DNA of 64,000 nucleotides, taken from contig CALDUY010000013.1 in NCBI GenBank assembly GCA_937923405.1, positions 62,001 through 126,000 on the forward strand, read 5' to 3'. The DNA is from an uncultured Gemmataceae bacterium. Lineage in GTDB: Bacteria; Planctomycetota; Planctomycetia; Gemmatales; Gemmataceae. Position 1 is the first letter of the stretch, and each line of letters opens with the position of its first letter. A program made the translations under genes and the position numbers. The notes under the pieces were generated by a model. It saw only the letters and a program-made list of their open reading frames with translations. It made no database searches and had not been told where the DNA came from. Of this stretch, positions 15,516 to 25,128 are shown one piece after another.

Positions 15516-18335
15516 TTAGGTGCCGCGACCGAAGAGGAAGCCGAGCAAGGCGACTGCTGCACCGACGGCCAGGCACGACAGTGACGGAGTTAACGGCCCC
15601 AGAGCGGGAATGAGACCCATCGCCGGACCAATGACCATGATGGCCGCTCCGAGCAAGACCAACAGGCCAATCCGCCAGTACAGCCAGTTGGCCGACAAAA
15701 TCAATAACAGACCGGCGACGCCCGCGTTGAGAGTGCTGAGATATTCTCCCACAAACGGGATCTTTAGCGGTTCCATTTTGCCGCTCTGCATCCGCGCCCA
15801 GATTTGCTTGTAGGCTTCGGGGTCGGTGGCTCCCTCTTGGGTAGTGGGGATCGACTGATTGACGTGCAGCCAGTACAGGAAGCCCAGCAGCAATGCCGCC
15901 CCCAGCAGAAAACGCAGCGAGCTGCTGAACACGCGATTCAACATCCGTTCCAGGGCGACCCCCGGCCTGACGGTGCGTTTGGGCGGCTCGGCTGCGACGA
16001 CGAACAGTTCCTGCACGTTGACTCGGCGAGGCGGTCGTGGTTTGCTCTCGGTCAGGGTGACGCCCTTTTCCTCGGCCACGGTCATGTCAATTTCTTTCTT
16101 CAACTCGGCAGCTTTCTGGACCATCGCTTCGGCGACAGCTTCCGCCTGGGCGCGGGCCTCGTCCTTGGAGACGCCCTGAGCCACCAGGTTCTTCTGTTCG
16201 ACGGCTTGCAAGTGCTTGCGTTCCCGAGCCTCTTGTCGTGCTCGTTGATAGCGGTCGATGGCGCGGACAAGGGGATCGCGCCAGGCGGCGAAGCGCGGCC
16301 GTGGTCCTTTTGGCCCTAGGCCGAACTGGGTCCGGGCCGCCAGTTTGGCTTCATACCCGAACAACGCCTCGAAGAACTCCTCCCAGTGTTCACCGGCATA
16401 CTTGGCCACGAACTCATGCAACGCCTCTTCGGAGAGTCCACGGATCCGTAATGTCCGCAACATCTTTTCGACCTTGTCCACAGACTTAGCTCGTTCTTTC
16501 TGGAGGCGTAGATCGATGGCGTAGTGCATGCCCAGAGCCAACCCAACGGCCAGGATCGCTGCGATGATCCAGATCCATAGTTGCCCCAGCAGCCATAGGG
16601 CCAACACAAAGATCAGCAGGCCGAGAGCCAGTTTGCCCAGATCCAGCCAGGAGGAAGTGAAGAGCAGATCACGACATTTGAGGAACAGATGCGTACGGTG
16701 GGTGGCTCCGTGAACGATGAAGTAAGACACGGCGGTCAATAGCTCCAGAGCGAAGATGCCGCTGGCCATGGTCCATGAATAGGGGAAACGCATCAGCATC
16801 AGCAGCAGGATCAACAAGGCGCAACCGCCGGCGAAGCCGAGCAGGATCCACGAACGCAGCCGAGCTGCTGGTGCCTGCAGAAAGGCTTTGACTCCCGCTT
16901 CCAGAGTCTTGACGTGGGCTTCGGTTTGCGAAACAGCATCTTTGCCGGCCAGCCCCATGAAGTCTTCCAGGGCGTGAATCACTTCGTCCATCGAAGGATA
17001 GCGGTCCTCGGGCTTCTTGGCGACCATCTTGACGATGACATCACTCAGAGCCTTGGGCACTTCCTTGACCACCTTCTCCGGACGAACTACCGGTTCCGTC
17101 GCGTGCTTGGTCATCACTTCCAGGGCGTTACTGCCGGAGAAGACCGGTTTACCGGTCACCATGACGTAGAGCGTGCAGCCAAGGCTGTAGATGTCGGCAC
17201 GCTGATCGACTTTGGTGGCATCGCGAGCCTGTTCCGGAGCCATGTACGATGGCGTGCCCATTGCTTGCCCGACCATCGTGACGTTGCTCAAACTGGCCAG
17301 GGAGCGGCCCCTCGGTCCGGCTTTGGCTTCGGCGGTGGCGGCGGCAAGCGGCGACTCCTCCTCCATGCCCGGGGTGCGTACCAGACCCAGGTCGGCGACC
17401 TTGACGACGCCTTGGGTATTGAGCATTAGGTTGTCGGGCTTGATGTCGCGATGAATCATGCCTCGGTCGTGGGCAAACTTCAGCCCACGGGCAGCCTGGA
17501 GGACGTAGCCGGCTGCTACGTCGGCGGGGAGTCGGCCTTCGTCCTTGATGAGGCTGCCTAGCGACGAGCCTTCGACGAACTCCATGCTGAAGAAGTTGAT
17601 CCCTTTGTCCTCGCCAATGTCGTACACCTGGACTATGTTGTGATGCACCAGCTGCGCCGCCGCGTAGGCTTCTCGGGTGAAGCGAACGAGAAAGTTGGGG
17701 TTGGACGCCCACTTGGGGTTCATGACCTTCAACGCTACAGGTCGGTCCAACGAGATCTGCCGAGCGAGGTAGACCGCGCCCATACCGCCACGGCCGAGTT
17801 CTTTGAGAATCTGATAGCCGCCAAGAACTGCAGGCATGCCGTCCGCCGACTCGTCCGGCTCTTCCTTGGTGGTCGAAAGATCGGCTTCAGTGGCTTCCAG
17901 ATCGACGCGCGGACTGGGTGGCGAGGTTTCGTTTAGAGCCGCTGTGGCGTCCGGATCGGACGAAGCTGAGGATTTCAACGCCGAGGCATTGACCGAAAAA
18001 TCCGCGTTGGCACTGGACACGCCCTCTTCTGGGGCCACAGTCGCGCCGGCCAGTGAGGAGGGCAGCGCCTCAGTTGCCTCGCCTGCACTAGCCTGTTTGG
18101 CAGTGGCTTTGGAAGGCGGCAATGCCTCGGAGGGGGCCGTCATATTGGGATCGAACGTAGCCGACTTGGCGCTGTCGCCGGGTAACGGCGACGCCTGGAA
18201 CGAGGGCTTGTCTCCTTCCATCGTGATGACGAGTTGAAACGAGCGTCCGCACTTGGGACATTTCGGCGTGAACCGACCCGCGCGAACGCCTTTGGCATTC
18301 GTCGAGTGCGAACAATACGGACAGATGATCGCCAT
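15516..18335 (-). CDS. Membrane Ser/Thr protein kinase with N-terminal zinc ribbon
   Basis: The 939-residue protein starts with a zinc ribbon (C5-C8...C26-C29), followed by an Ala/Ser/Pro-rich linker (~40-170), a Hanks-type kinase domain (~173-445: GRGGMGAVYLA, ALKVM, HRDIKPDN with D297, DLG, GTPSYMAPEQ), then two hydrophobic segments, a further long hydrophobic block, an Ala/Glu-rich cytoplasmic region (~680-800), and a cluster of about five C-terminal membrane segments. All catalytic residues are kept. GGGAGG sits just before the ATG at 18335. Such zinc-ribbon kinases are numerous in Gemmata-like genomes and are thought to sense envelope signals; substrates are unknown. Confidence 0.92.
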   Translation of the reverse strand: MAIICPYCSHSTNAKGVRAGRFTPKCPKCGRSFQLVITMEGDKPSFQASPLPGDSAKSATFDPNMTAPSEALPPSKATAKQASAGEATEALPSSLAGATVAPEEGVSSANADFSVNASALKSSASSDPDATAALNETSPPSPRVDLEATEADLSTTKEEPDESADGMPAVLGGYQILKELGRGGMGAVYLARQISLDRPVALKVMNPKWASNPNFLVRFTREAYAAAQLVHHNIVQVYDIGEDKGINFFSMEFVEGSSLGSLIKDEGRLPADVAAGYVLQAARGLKFAHDRGMIHRDIKPDNLMLNTQGVVKVADLGLVRTPGMEEESPLAAATAEAKAGPRGRSLASLSNVTMVGQAMGTPSYMAPEQARDATKVDQRADIYSLGCTLYVMVTGKPVFSGSNALEVMTKHATEPVVRPEKVVKEVPKALSDVIVKMVAKKPEDRYPSMDEVIHALEDFMGLAGKDAVSQTEAHVKTLEAGVKAFLQAPAARLRSWILLGFAGGCALLILLLMLMRFPYSWTMASGIFALELLTAVSYFIVHGATHRTHLFLKCRDLLFTSSWLDLGKLALGLLIFVLALWLLGQLWIWIIAAILAVGLALGMHYAIDLRLQKERAKSVDKVEKMLRTLRIRGLSEEALHEFVAKYAGEHWEEFFEALFGYEAKLAARTQFGLGPKGPRPRFAAWRDPLVRAIDRYQRARQEARERKHLQAVEQKNLVAQGVSKDEARAQAEAVAEAMVQKAAELKKEIDMTVAEEKGVTLTESKPRPPRRVNVQELFVVAAEPPKRTVRPGVALERMLNRVFSSSLRFLLGAALLLGFLYWLHVNQSIPTTQEGATDPEAYKQIWARMQSGKMEPLKIPFVGEYLSTLNAGVAGLLLILSANWLYWRIGLLVLLGAAIMVIGPAMGLIPALGPLTPSLSCLAVGAAVALLGFLFGRGT

Positions 18336-18743
18336 AATGCCTCCCAGCAGAGATGTGAGGAACTCCGTGTCCGCGGTTTCCGAACGATCTAGGGGAGATG
18401 AAAAGATGAAGTAGCCCGCATCGTTCTTGCAATGGCGCGGATTCGGAATGTCGGTAGGATCGAATGTAATACAGTGTCGCCACGGTTTCAAGGAGCCAGT
18501 TCACGCAAGAAGTATCGACTTTCGCGAGGTAGAACGGTTCTTCAGAATATGTCAAAAAAGGATGAGAGCCATTCTGGCGGGTGGCCTGCCAGCAGGCTTG
18601 AGGGACTCACGCGGCCTCGTCTCCGAGAGACGGACTGACCGGAGCGCTCATAAAAAACAGCAACCACGCTTGTAGTTGTCTCGATCGAGAGCGAGAATAG
18701 TCTCAGTGGGAGTCATGGCTACAAGCTCCTAGTTCGAGGGATC
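18336..18743. other. Intergenic region between kinase and methyltransferase pseudogene
   Basis: About 400 bases between divergent genes. A short plus-strand frame begins at 18549 (about 29 codons), and a 22-codon minus-strand frame at 18648-18716 has a GGAG motif upstream, but neither shows a recognisable family. Promoters for both flanking genes are expected here. Confidence 0.4.
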
Positions 18744-19533
18744 ATGTCGGAGATACCCCCAGTCTCCTTCCGTGTGACGCACTCACGGCTTGCAGGGATT
18801 CACTCAGTGACCAGGGGACATTGGATGGTTGAAGCTGATTTGGACTACCTGCGGCGCATGATTGCGCGGCAAGTAATTTCCGGTCCCGTCCTGGAACTGG
18901 GTACTGGGTACTGGGTATGGAGGGGCCACGGCGCGTGCTGAAGTCGAAGCGGCGAAACTTCAGTACTTCGGCACGGATTTGTTCCCGGGGCCGGGGGTGG
19001 ACTTCGTGGCCGACCTCGAGCGCGCCGAGCAGATGGCCGTCTTTAACGATGTCGCACCGTTCGGCTCGGTGCTTATACTCAACGTCCTCGAACACACCTT
19101 CGATCCTATTCGGGTTCTCGACAACGCCGCGACGTTACTCCGCCCAGGTGGCACGCTCGTCTCACTGACTCCGTCTGTTTGGCCGCTCCACAACTACCCG
19201 ATGGACGCTTGGCGGATCTTACCGAACTTCTACGAGGAGTATGCTAAGCGACGGGGCCACGAGCTACTGGAAAGCTGGTTCGAATACGTCGGCTTTGGGT
19301 TGGTCGCGAACTTCCGGAACCCAGACGGTTCGTACTGCTACCCCCCGCCGTCTAGAGCCGGATTTCGCCGGTGGTTCAGCCGGGCAGTCCACAAGGTCTT
19401 CAACACTTACGGCAGGAGTATGTTACAGCCGAGCCATGTAGCAGTTGCGGCCGTCTTCCGCGTCGGGGGCAGGTCGTCGAGTAACGCCAAACCCACTCCA
19501 GGCACTCTAGATCAAGAGAAAACCACTCCCTGA
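18744..19533 (+). pseudogene. Class I SAM-dependent methyltransferase, frameshifted
   Basis: Two frames together read as one methyltransferase. The first (18744-18941) ends just after the SAM-binding motif I; the second continues to 19533 with LILNVLEHTFDPIRVLDNAATLLRPGG. At the junction the 7-bp unit gggtact occurs twice in tandem (18899-18905 and 18906-18912), followed by gggtatgg. Removing one unit restores LELGTGYGGATARAEVEAAK and an open frame of about 260 residues. So a 7-bp tandem duplication has broken the gene exactly in its cofactor-binding loop, or the assembly has an extra unit. Residues after position ~150 are well conserved in style, which suggests a recent event. The methyl acceptor is unknown. 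Confidence 0.85.
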
Positions 19534-19634
19534 ACATGCTTTTTAGCCGACGTGTTTGGTGTAGCCCGACGGATCGACCGGTTCTCGGGGACTTCTCTGG
19601 AACGACTCCAATTCGCCGAGTCACTCCACGACTA

Positions 19635-19749
19635 AAGCGCTTCTCCAAATGTTGTAGAGGCAACGAGGAATGAAGCGTATTAGCAGGCGGAAACTTGCTT
19701 TCGCAGGCTTTCGCCTGCGATCCGCTACACCATTTTGTAACGCGTACTA
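19635..19749. repeat. Dispersed palindromic repeat family A, copy 2
   Basis: Starts at gcgcttctccaaatgttg and ends with tacaccattttgtaacgcg plus tacta; the core hairpin CGCAGGC-TTTC-GCCTGCG is at 19702-19719. The end block is identical to that of copy 3 near 26 kb. The left and right ends are imperfect inverted repeats of each other around the shared core atg(g/t)tgta. Its right end supplies the TAG stop of fwdB (19747-19749). Confidence 0.8.
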
Positions 19750-21072
19750 GTGCCCGGCTCCGTTGGCTCGGTGCTGCTGCAACTCGCGGATGCGGCGTTC
19801 GAGAGCCGACAGGATCTGCTCGTCGGAAGGATAGGGCGACTCGAAGGCCGGCCGCAGCGGAATCGGCACGTCGTCCATGCGGTAGACGGTGCCCGGCGTG
19901 TTGATGCCATATGTTGCCGTCGTGAAGGCAACGGTGGCTCCGCGCGTCGTCGCCGTCTCCTTGGGATCTAGGGCGACGTAGGGAATGCTGGCCAGGTGTT
20001 CGCGAGCTGGTTGCGAAAAGTTGCCCATCGGATCGGAAGCGATGATGAGGGCGGCGTCGGCTTCGCCACGGGCCAGCGTGTCTGCCGTGGTGAATTCGCC
20101 GGGATTGAAGCGTGGATAGCCGCGTCCAAGGTTGACGCCGAACGGATAGCCGGTCGACCAGCTGACGACGTTGTCCGCGCCGGTGACGTTGCCGTGGCCG
20201 CGCATCGGCTTGGCATAGAAGCGAGTGAACTCGTTGAGATCACGCGCCAAGGCCAAGGCCGCCTCGACGTTCAGATGCTTGCCACGCGTCATCGACAGCC
20301 CCATGCCGAAGAACAGCACGCCGAACTTGCAGGTTTTCATCCGGTGGGCTAGGTCGCGGAGCTGCTCCAGCGATAGCCCAGTCTCCTCTTCGATGCTAGC
20401 CTCAGGTTCGACGCCCTTGACCAGGGCACGCAAGGCCCAGAGAGCCTCGAAGTCTTTACGCGGCTTGATCTGTAGGAAAATGTCCGCGGCCGGGGCGCTC
20501 TTGCTGCGGCGAACGTCGACTAGGACGACGGTGCGATCCTTGCGGCCGTTGGGCACAAACAACCCCTTGGGCATGGTGGAATAACGGCTCCAGTGGCGCG
20601 GGTGCGACTCGGCGGGGTTGCTGCCCCAGAAGAGGACCAGGTCGGCGCGGTTTTTCACCTCGCCGAGAGTGCAGGTCACCTCGCCGACGCCCTGAAAGGC
20701 CATCCCCGAGGGCCCGTGACAGACCGACGTAGTGGTATCGACACATCCCCCGATGCGGTCGGCGATGGCGACGGCGACACGCTGTGCCTCACAGGTGGTG
20801 TCGGACAAGCCGTAGACGATCGGATAGCGAGCGTTGGCCAGAATCCGAGCGGCAGCTTCGAGGGCGTCGTCCAAGCTAGCCGGCTGACCGTGGATCGTCG
20901 CGATGGGACGTTCTTCGATGTGATGATTGAGGAACCAAGCCTTCCCCAGCACGCAGGCGTTCTTGGCCTTAGTGATGTGGTTGCCCTCGACAGTCAGTTC
21001 CATATCGTCGCAGACACAGCCGCAGAATGTGCAGGTGGCGTTGCTGACGATTTTGAGTTCGGTCGCTGCCAT
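19747..21072 (-). CDS. fwdB: Formylmethanofuran dehydrogenase subunit B
   Basis: The 441-residue protein has an N-terminal iron-sulfur motif (CTFCGCVCDD, Cys 14, 17, 19 and 21, plus C40) and the metal-ligand cysteine C118 in TTSVCHGPSG, the position that holds Cys or Sec in FwdB/FmdB. FwdB is the catalytic molybdopterin-type subunit in archaeal CO2 reduction; bacterial Fhc/Fwd homologues function in tetrahydromethanopterin-linked C1 metabolism, and such genes are known in planctomycetes. Bacterial members may lack redox activity. It is last in a minus-strand unit after fwdD and a HicB-like gene, 12 nt from the latter. Subunits A and C and the formyltransferase are not in this window. Confidence 0.92.
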   Translation of the reverse strand: MAATELKIVSNATCTFCGCVCDDMELTVEGNHITKAKNACVLGKAWFLNHHIEERPIATIHGQPASLDDALEAAARILANARYPIVYGLSDTTCEAQRVAVAIADRIGGCVDTTTSVCHGPSGMAFQGVGEVTCTLGEVKNRADLVLFWGSNPAESHPRHWSRYSTMPKGLFVPNGRKDRTVVLVDVRRSKSAPAADIFLQIKPRKDFEALWALRALVKGVEPEASIEEETGLSLEQLRDLAHRMKTCKFGVLFFGMGLSMTRGKHLNVEAALALARDLNEFTRFYAKPMRGHGNVTGADNVVSWSTGYPFGVNLGRGYPRFNPGEFTTADTLARGEADAALIIASDPMGNFSQPAREHLASIPYVALDPKETATTRGATVAFTTATYGINTPGTVYRMDDVPIPLRPAFESPYPSDEQILSALERRIRELQQHRANGAGH

Positions 21073-21084
21073 GAGACCCTCGTC

Positions 21085-21381
21085 TTAAGCACTCAGGTTC
21101 CAGCGGGTGGCGGAACCTCTAATTGTTTGTTTACAGATCTGGTTCACCAAGTGGTCGTTGCGTTCTCGATGTCGCGGTAGAGTGGTTCGTCTATGGTTGA
21201 CCGGATTCCTTTCTCCCTCTTTGAGATAACACTCCGTCATCTCTCGCAGAGCATCGTGCAACATGCGTTGTGCCTGCTCCAGAGTTCGACCTTGTGTCAA
21301 CACTCCAGGGAAATCGAATACACTAGTGGTGTACCAGCCGGATTTCGGCTTGTGGCAGAACGCGGCAGAGTAACGGATCAT
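21085..21381 (-). CDS. HicB-like small protein
   Basis: 98 residues. The N-terminal 55 match the HicB/UPF0150 fold: YSAAF, SGWYTTSVFDFPGVLTQGRT, and the helix LEQAQRMLHDALREM. HicB proteins are usually antitoxins of HicA RNases, but no hicA-like frame lies beside it. Its ATG overlaps the fwdD stop (ATGA), and it ends 12 nt before fwdB, so it is embedded in that operon. The C-terminal ~40 residues (NPVNHRRTTLPRHRERN...) do not look like a HicB tail; the +1 frame over the same bases reads TIDEPLYRDIENATTTW, so a small frameshift there is possible. Confidence 0.7.
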   Translation of the reverse strand: MIRYSAAFCHKPKSGWYTTSVFDFPGVLTQGRTLEQAQRMLHDALREMTECYLKEGERNPVNHRRTTLPRHRERNDHLVNQICKQTIRGSATRWNLSA

Positions 21382-21722
21382 ACCACTCTCTCCAGCTCGA
21401 CCTCGAAGCCCTTGCTCGTGGGCATGCCCGTGCCGTGCGTCTCGCCGCCCATCAGTCGGCTGGAGGCGTCGCCGTAGGGCAGAAACAACAAGCCGGGCTG
21501 CAACTCGCCGTCCTTGGCCGCCTGGCACGCCAACTCGACTTCGCCCTGTTCGTTGCGCAGCCGCACTCGATCGCCCGGAGTCAGTCCCAGACGCTTCATG
21601 TCGTCGGGGCACATCAGCACCGTGCTGGTTTCCTCAACGTAGCCCGCGGTGAACTTCCCTTCGTTGAGCGTAGTGCCTTGTCGGGCGGTGCGACCGGGAA
21701 TCAAGACGAACAGTTCTGGCAT
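21378..21722 (-). CDS. fwdD: Formylmethanofuran dehydrogenase subunit D (molybdopterin-binding)
   Basis: A 114-residue double-psi beta-barrel protein with the molybdopterin dinucleotide-binding features GRTARQGTTLNEGK, LGLTPGDRVRLRNEQGEVEL and LFLPYGDASSRLMGGETHGTGMP. It corresponds to FwdD/FmdD, which completes the pterin site of FwdB. It is the first gene of the minus-strand unit fwdD - HicB-like - fwdB and overlaps the HicB-like gene by 4 nt. The 230-nt gap to the divergent WD40 gene should contain the operon promoter. Confidence 0.88.
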   Translation of the reverse strand: MPELFVLIPGRTARQGTTLNEGKFTAGYVEETSTVLMCPDDMKRLGLTPGDRVRLRNEQGEVELACQAAKDGELQPGLLFLPYGDASSRLMGGETHGTGMPTSKGFEVELERVV

Positions 21723-21952
21723 GATGCGTCGCTTTCGGTAGGAGTTCTCCGGTTATTCTACTGTCGTGCCTGGACCACGGGAACCGATCTTCACGGCAAC
21801 CTGTTGGCCAGGAGAATGATTTTTGCCCACCTTTACCGATTGACAAGTCCTAGCGGGAGTCCTACCCTCCAACTCAGACAAATTGTCTTTTTTGTTCCGA
21901 CTGAGCGTTTCACGTTCCGATTGGTTGACTCGATTCCGCGGAGTTAGCACTC

Positions 21953-24889
21953 ATGGTGAACTGGACCACAACGAGGGTAGCATTAGGGAGCGGGCCGCGT
22001 CGACGGAGTCCAGCGGGACAATGGCTGTGTCTGGTTGGCGTTGTGGCGATGTTGCCGCTAGTGCCGAGACCGCAACCCACCGAGGCCGCCGCTCCACCGT
22101 GGCTCGCTGCCCCCGAGCCGACCCGCGAACTGGAACCGATCAACTACAAGCGTTCAACGACCGATCTCGTCGGCAATGCTTCCGAGGTTTACAGCCTGAA
22201 ATTCTCGCGCGACGGCAAGCATCTGGTGATCGGCTCGGGGGGGATCAATCGGCCTGGCATCGTCGAGGTATTCGACGTGTCTGCTCGCAAGCTGCTTTGG
22301 CGCGATACGCGGAGTAGCGGCGTCTCGTCGGTGGTGTACAGTCACGACGGCCAACGCATTCTGTCGTCGGGTTGGGGCAACGTCCTGGTCGCGCTCGAGG
22401 CCAAGACGGGGCGTGGCCTGGCGACGCAACTGTATTCCTCCCGCAACACGCGCCTGAGTGCCTCGCCCGATGGGCAGTGGATAGCGGCGGCTTCCGAGGA
22501 GGGGCAGCTCCGCCTGCTCAATCCCAGCGATGCCACCCCGGTGGAGACACTGCAAGGGGAGCTGGTCGAACTGTACAGCGTGGCCTTTTCGCCCGACAGT
22601 CAGCTCCTTGCCGCAGGGGGCGGCTCGAACCAGTCGAACCGGCGCGACGAGAACCGTATTTTGCTCTTCGACATCAAGACGAAAACCCAGGTAGCTCGAC
22701 TGGAAGGGCACACGCGGCCCATTCTGGGACTGGCCTTCGCGCCGAACAACCGTCTGCTCGCCAGCGCCAGTGCGGATAACACGGTGCGTATCTGGGAGAC
22801 GACCACGCCTCAACTCCGTTTCACGCTCTCGGGACATGTCAATCCGGTGCAAGCGGTCGCCTTCTCGCCGGATGGCAAACAACTGGCGTCGGCGGGACTC
22901 GATGGGCAAATCAAATTGTGGGATCCCAGAGAGGGTAAACTGCTGAAAGAGATTCCTGCCAACTCGGGGGGCCTCCGTGATTTGGCCTTCTCGCCCGACG
23001 GCAAGTTGCTGGCCTCGGGCGGAGCGCAGCGCACGGTCAAGCTCTGGGACGTGGAGACGGGCAAAGAACTGACCACACTAACGCGACAGCTCCCGCCGTT
23101 CGATCACCCGCCAGTAGCGATGGCCGCGTCGCCGACCCAACCGTTGCTGGCCATCGGAACAGAGAATGGTGAAATTCGTCTGCTCGACACGCGGACCGGC
23201 GAGGTGGGGCAGATCCTGCGAGGACACGAGGACGCGGTCACTACCTTGACCTTCTCGCCCGATGGCCAGCTGCTCGCCTCCAGCGGTCCCGATAGCATCA
23301 TCAAGCTGTGGAATCCCAGCGAGGGCACCTTGCGGCGTTCCCTGTCGGGACACGAAAGCTGGGTCTATACCCTGGCGTTCTCTCGCGATAGCCGCTGGCT
23401 CGCCTCCGGATCGTATGATCGCACGATTCGCGTCTGGCCAATGGCTGGCGGTGAGGGCAAACGACTCGACGGACATCGCGCTTCGGTTCGTGCCGTGACG
23501 TTCACGCCTGATGGCAAGCAGCTGATCTCGGGCAGCGAGGACCGCACCATCCACGTCTGGGATCTGGCCACAAAGACGAGTAAAACGATCCTGAAAGGGC
23601 ATGAAGGTGGCATCCGTGGTTTGGCTGTCCTCAGTGACGGCAAGACGTTGCTCTCAGTCGGCCACGATGGCCGCATCAAACACTGGGATCTGGAGCAGGG
23701 CAAGGAAACGCGCAGCGTGCAAGCGTCGCAGCCCGAGCAGATCCAAACCGTGGCGGTTTCCCCGGGTGGTAGCTCGCTGACGATCGGCGCTGCAGGAGGC
23801 TCGGTCTTCCTTTTCGATCCGCAGACCCTGCGACAACGCCTCTCCGAGGGATCGATTCATAACCAGGGCACGCTGGCGGTTTGCTTCGGTCCGGGCGGCC
23901 AGCAGCTCTTCAGCCTCGGTGGGGATCGTTCCTTGCGGATCTGGAACGGCAATCTCGGCCCCAGCCGACTGCTCACGGGACACAAAGGACCGGTTCGCCA
24001 TGCTATCTACTCACCAGATGGCAAATGGATACTATCCTGTGGCGGTTGGCCCGAAGGTGATCGCACGCTGAAACTCTGGGAGGCCGCTACCGGGAAGCAT
24101 CTGCGCGACATCGTCCGGAGTGATCGCCAACTGATGGCTCTGGCGGTTACTCCTGATGGCAAGCATGCCGTGATCGGCGGCGATGGCGGCTTGGTGCAGC
24201 TGTGGCGTTTGGACGGACCCCAACTCGTGCGCTCCTTCGTCGGGCACAGCGAAACCGTGCCGCATTTGAGCCTCTCGCCGGATGGGAAGCACCTGGCCAC
24301 CGCTAGTCACGACCGCACCATCAAGGTGTGGAACCTACAGACGGGGGTGCTGGAACAAACACTCGTCGGCCATGAAGGAGCCGTCCGCTGTGTCGTGTTC
24401 CATCCCGATGGCAAACGGCTGATCTCCGGCTCGTGGGACAAGACCGCGCGAGTCTGGAACCTAGAGACGGGCAAGCCGTTGATGCGTATCCCCTTCGCTA
24501 ACGCCAAGGTCGAACGTGTGGTCCTGGTGCCGGGCAAGGAGCAACTGCTTCTCGTCGGAGAGGCGGCTCCGCGGTTGGTCCATCTGGAACGGGATGGCGG
24601 ATTGATCCAGGAATTTCGCCCCTACAAGACCACATTGACTTGTGTCGATGTGTCATCCGATGGTCGGCACGCTCTGTTCAGCGGATACGCGGGGACAGTC
24701 CAGCTGTGGGAACTGGCTTCGGGGGGCATGCTTCAGGAATTGGTCGATCATCGCGGTACGGTCTGGAGCGCTCAGTTTTCTCCCGATGGGACGAAAATTC
24801 TGACGGCGGGAGGCGGTATCTGGACGCTGGGTTTTCCTAATCCCGGCGAGGATTTCGGCATCCGAATCTGGCGAATGCCCAGTAATTAG
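21953..24889 (+). CDS. Large secreted WD40 repeat protein
   Basis: 978 residues. The N-terminus has a basic region and a hydrophobic stretch (WLCLVGVVAMLPLV, ~residues 24-38) ending near TEAAAP, a probable signal peptide or anchor. The rest is made of about fourteen or more WD40 repeats of the planctomycete type (FSPDGKQLASAGLDGQIKLWD and similar), enough for two seven-bladed propellers. It probably works as a scaffold in the envelope or periplasm; no catalytic domain is visible. A GCGGAG motif lies about 11 nt before the ATG. It is divergent from fwdD. Confidence 0.9.
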   Translation: MVNWTTTRVALGSGPRRRSPAGQWLCLVGVVAMLPLVPRPQPTEAAAPPWLAAPEPTRELEPINYKRSTTDLVGNASEVYSLKFSRDGKHLVIGSGGINRPGIVEVFDVSARKLLWRDTRSSGVSSVVYSHDGQRILSSGWGNVLVALEAKTGRGLATQLYSSRNTRLSASPDGQWIAAASEEGQLRLLNPSDATPVETLQGELVELYSVAFSPDSQLLAAGGGSNQSNRRDENRILLFDIKTKTQVARLEGHTRPILGLAFAPNNRLLASASADNTVRIWETTTPQLRFTLSGHVNPVQAVAFSPDGKQLASAGLDGQIKLWDPREGKLLKEIPANSGGLRDLAFSPDGKLLASGGAQRTVKLWDVETGKELTTLTRQLPPFDHPPVAMAASPTQPLLAIGTENGEIRLLDTRTGEVGQILRGHEDAVTTLTFSPDGQLLASSGPDSIIKLWNPSEGTLRRSLSGHESWVYTLAFSRDSRWLASGSYDRTIRVWPMAGGEGKRLDGHRASVRAVTFTPDGKQLISGSEDRTIHVWDLATKTSKTILKGHEGGIRGLAVLSDGKTLLSVGHDGRIKHWDLEQGKETRSVQASQPEQIQTVAVSPGGSSLTIGAAGGSVFLFDPQTLRQRLSEGSIHNQGTLAVCFGPGGQQLFSLGGDRSLRIWNGNLGPSRLLTGHKGPVRHAIYSPDGKWILSCGGWPEGDRTLKLWEAATGKHLRDIVRSDRQLMALAVTPDGKHAVIGGDGGLVQLWRLDGPQLVRSFVGHSETVPHLSLSPDGKHLATASHDRTIKVWNLQTGVLEQTLVGHEGAVRCVVFHPDGKRLISGSWDKTARVWNLETGKPLMRIPFANAKVERVVLVPGKEQLLLVGEAAPRLVHLERDGGLIQEFRPYKTTLTCVDVSSDGRHALFSGYAGTVQLWELASGGMLQELVDHRGTVWSAQFSPDGTKILTAGGGIWTLGFPNPGEDFGIRIWRMPSN

Positions 24890-25128
24890 ACAGAGTTTAA
24901 AGATCTGAAAAAAAGTTTATACGCTCCAAGGAAAGCTCCCTGGCCGACCCAGCGAGATTTTTTTGACGGCGTTTCTCAAAACGCCATCAGGAGATGAGAC
25001 CACGAACCAATCGGGGTTGTTGCCCCGAGCCGCCGCGTATATACACTGTGCTAATCTTGCTTCCCCCATCGCTGTAATGGAAGCGGCCGTGATGGTACGT
25101 CGCCCTTGTCCTGTCGCGAGGTGTCTTG

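Noticed and set aside
18648..18716. 22-codon minus-strand frame with GGAG upstream
   Set aside because: Too short to assign and without a family match; noted only as intergenic content.
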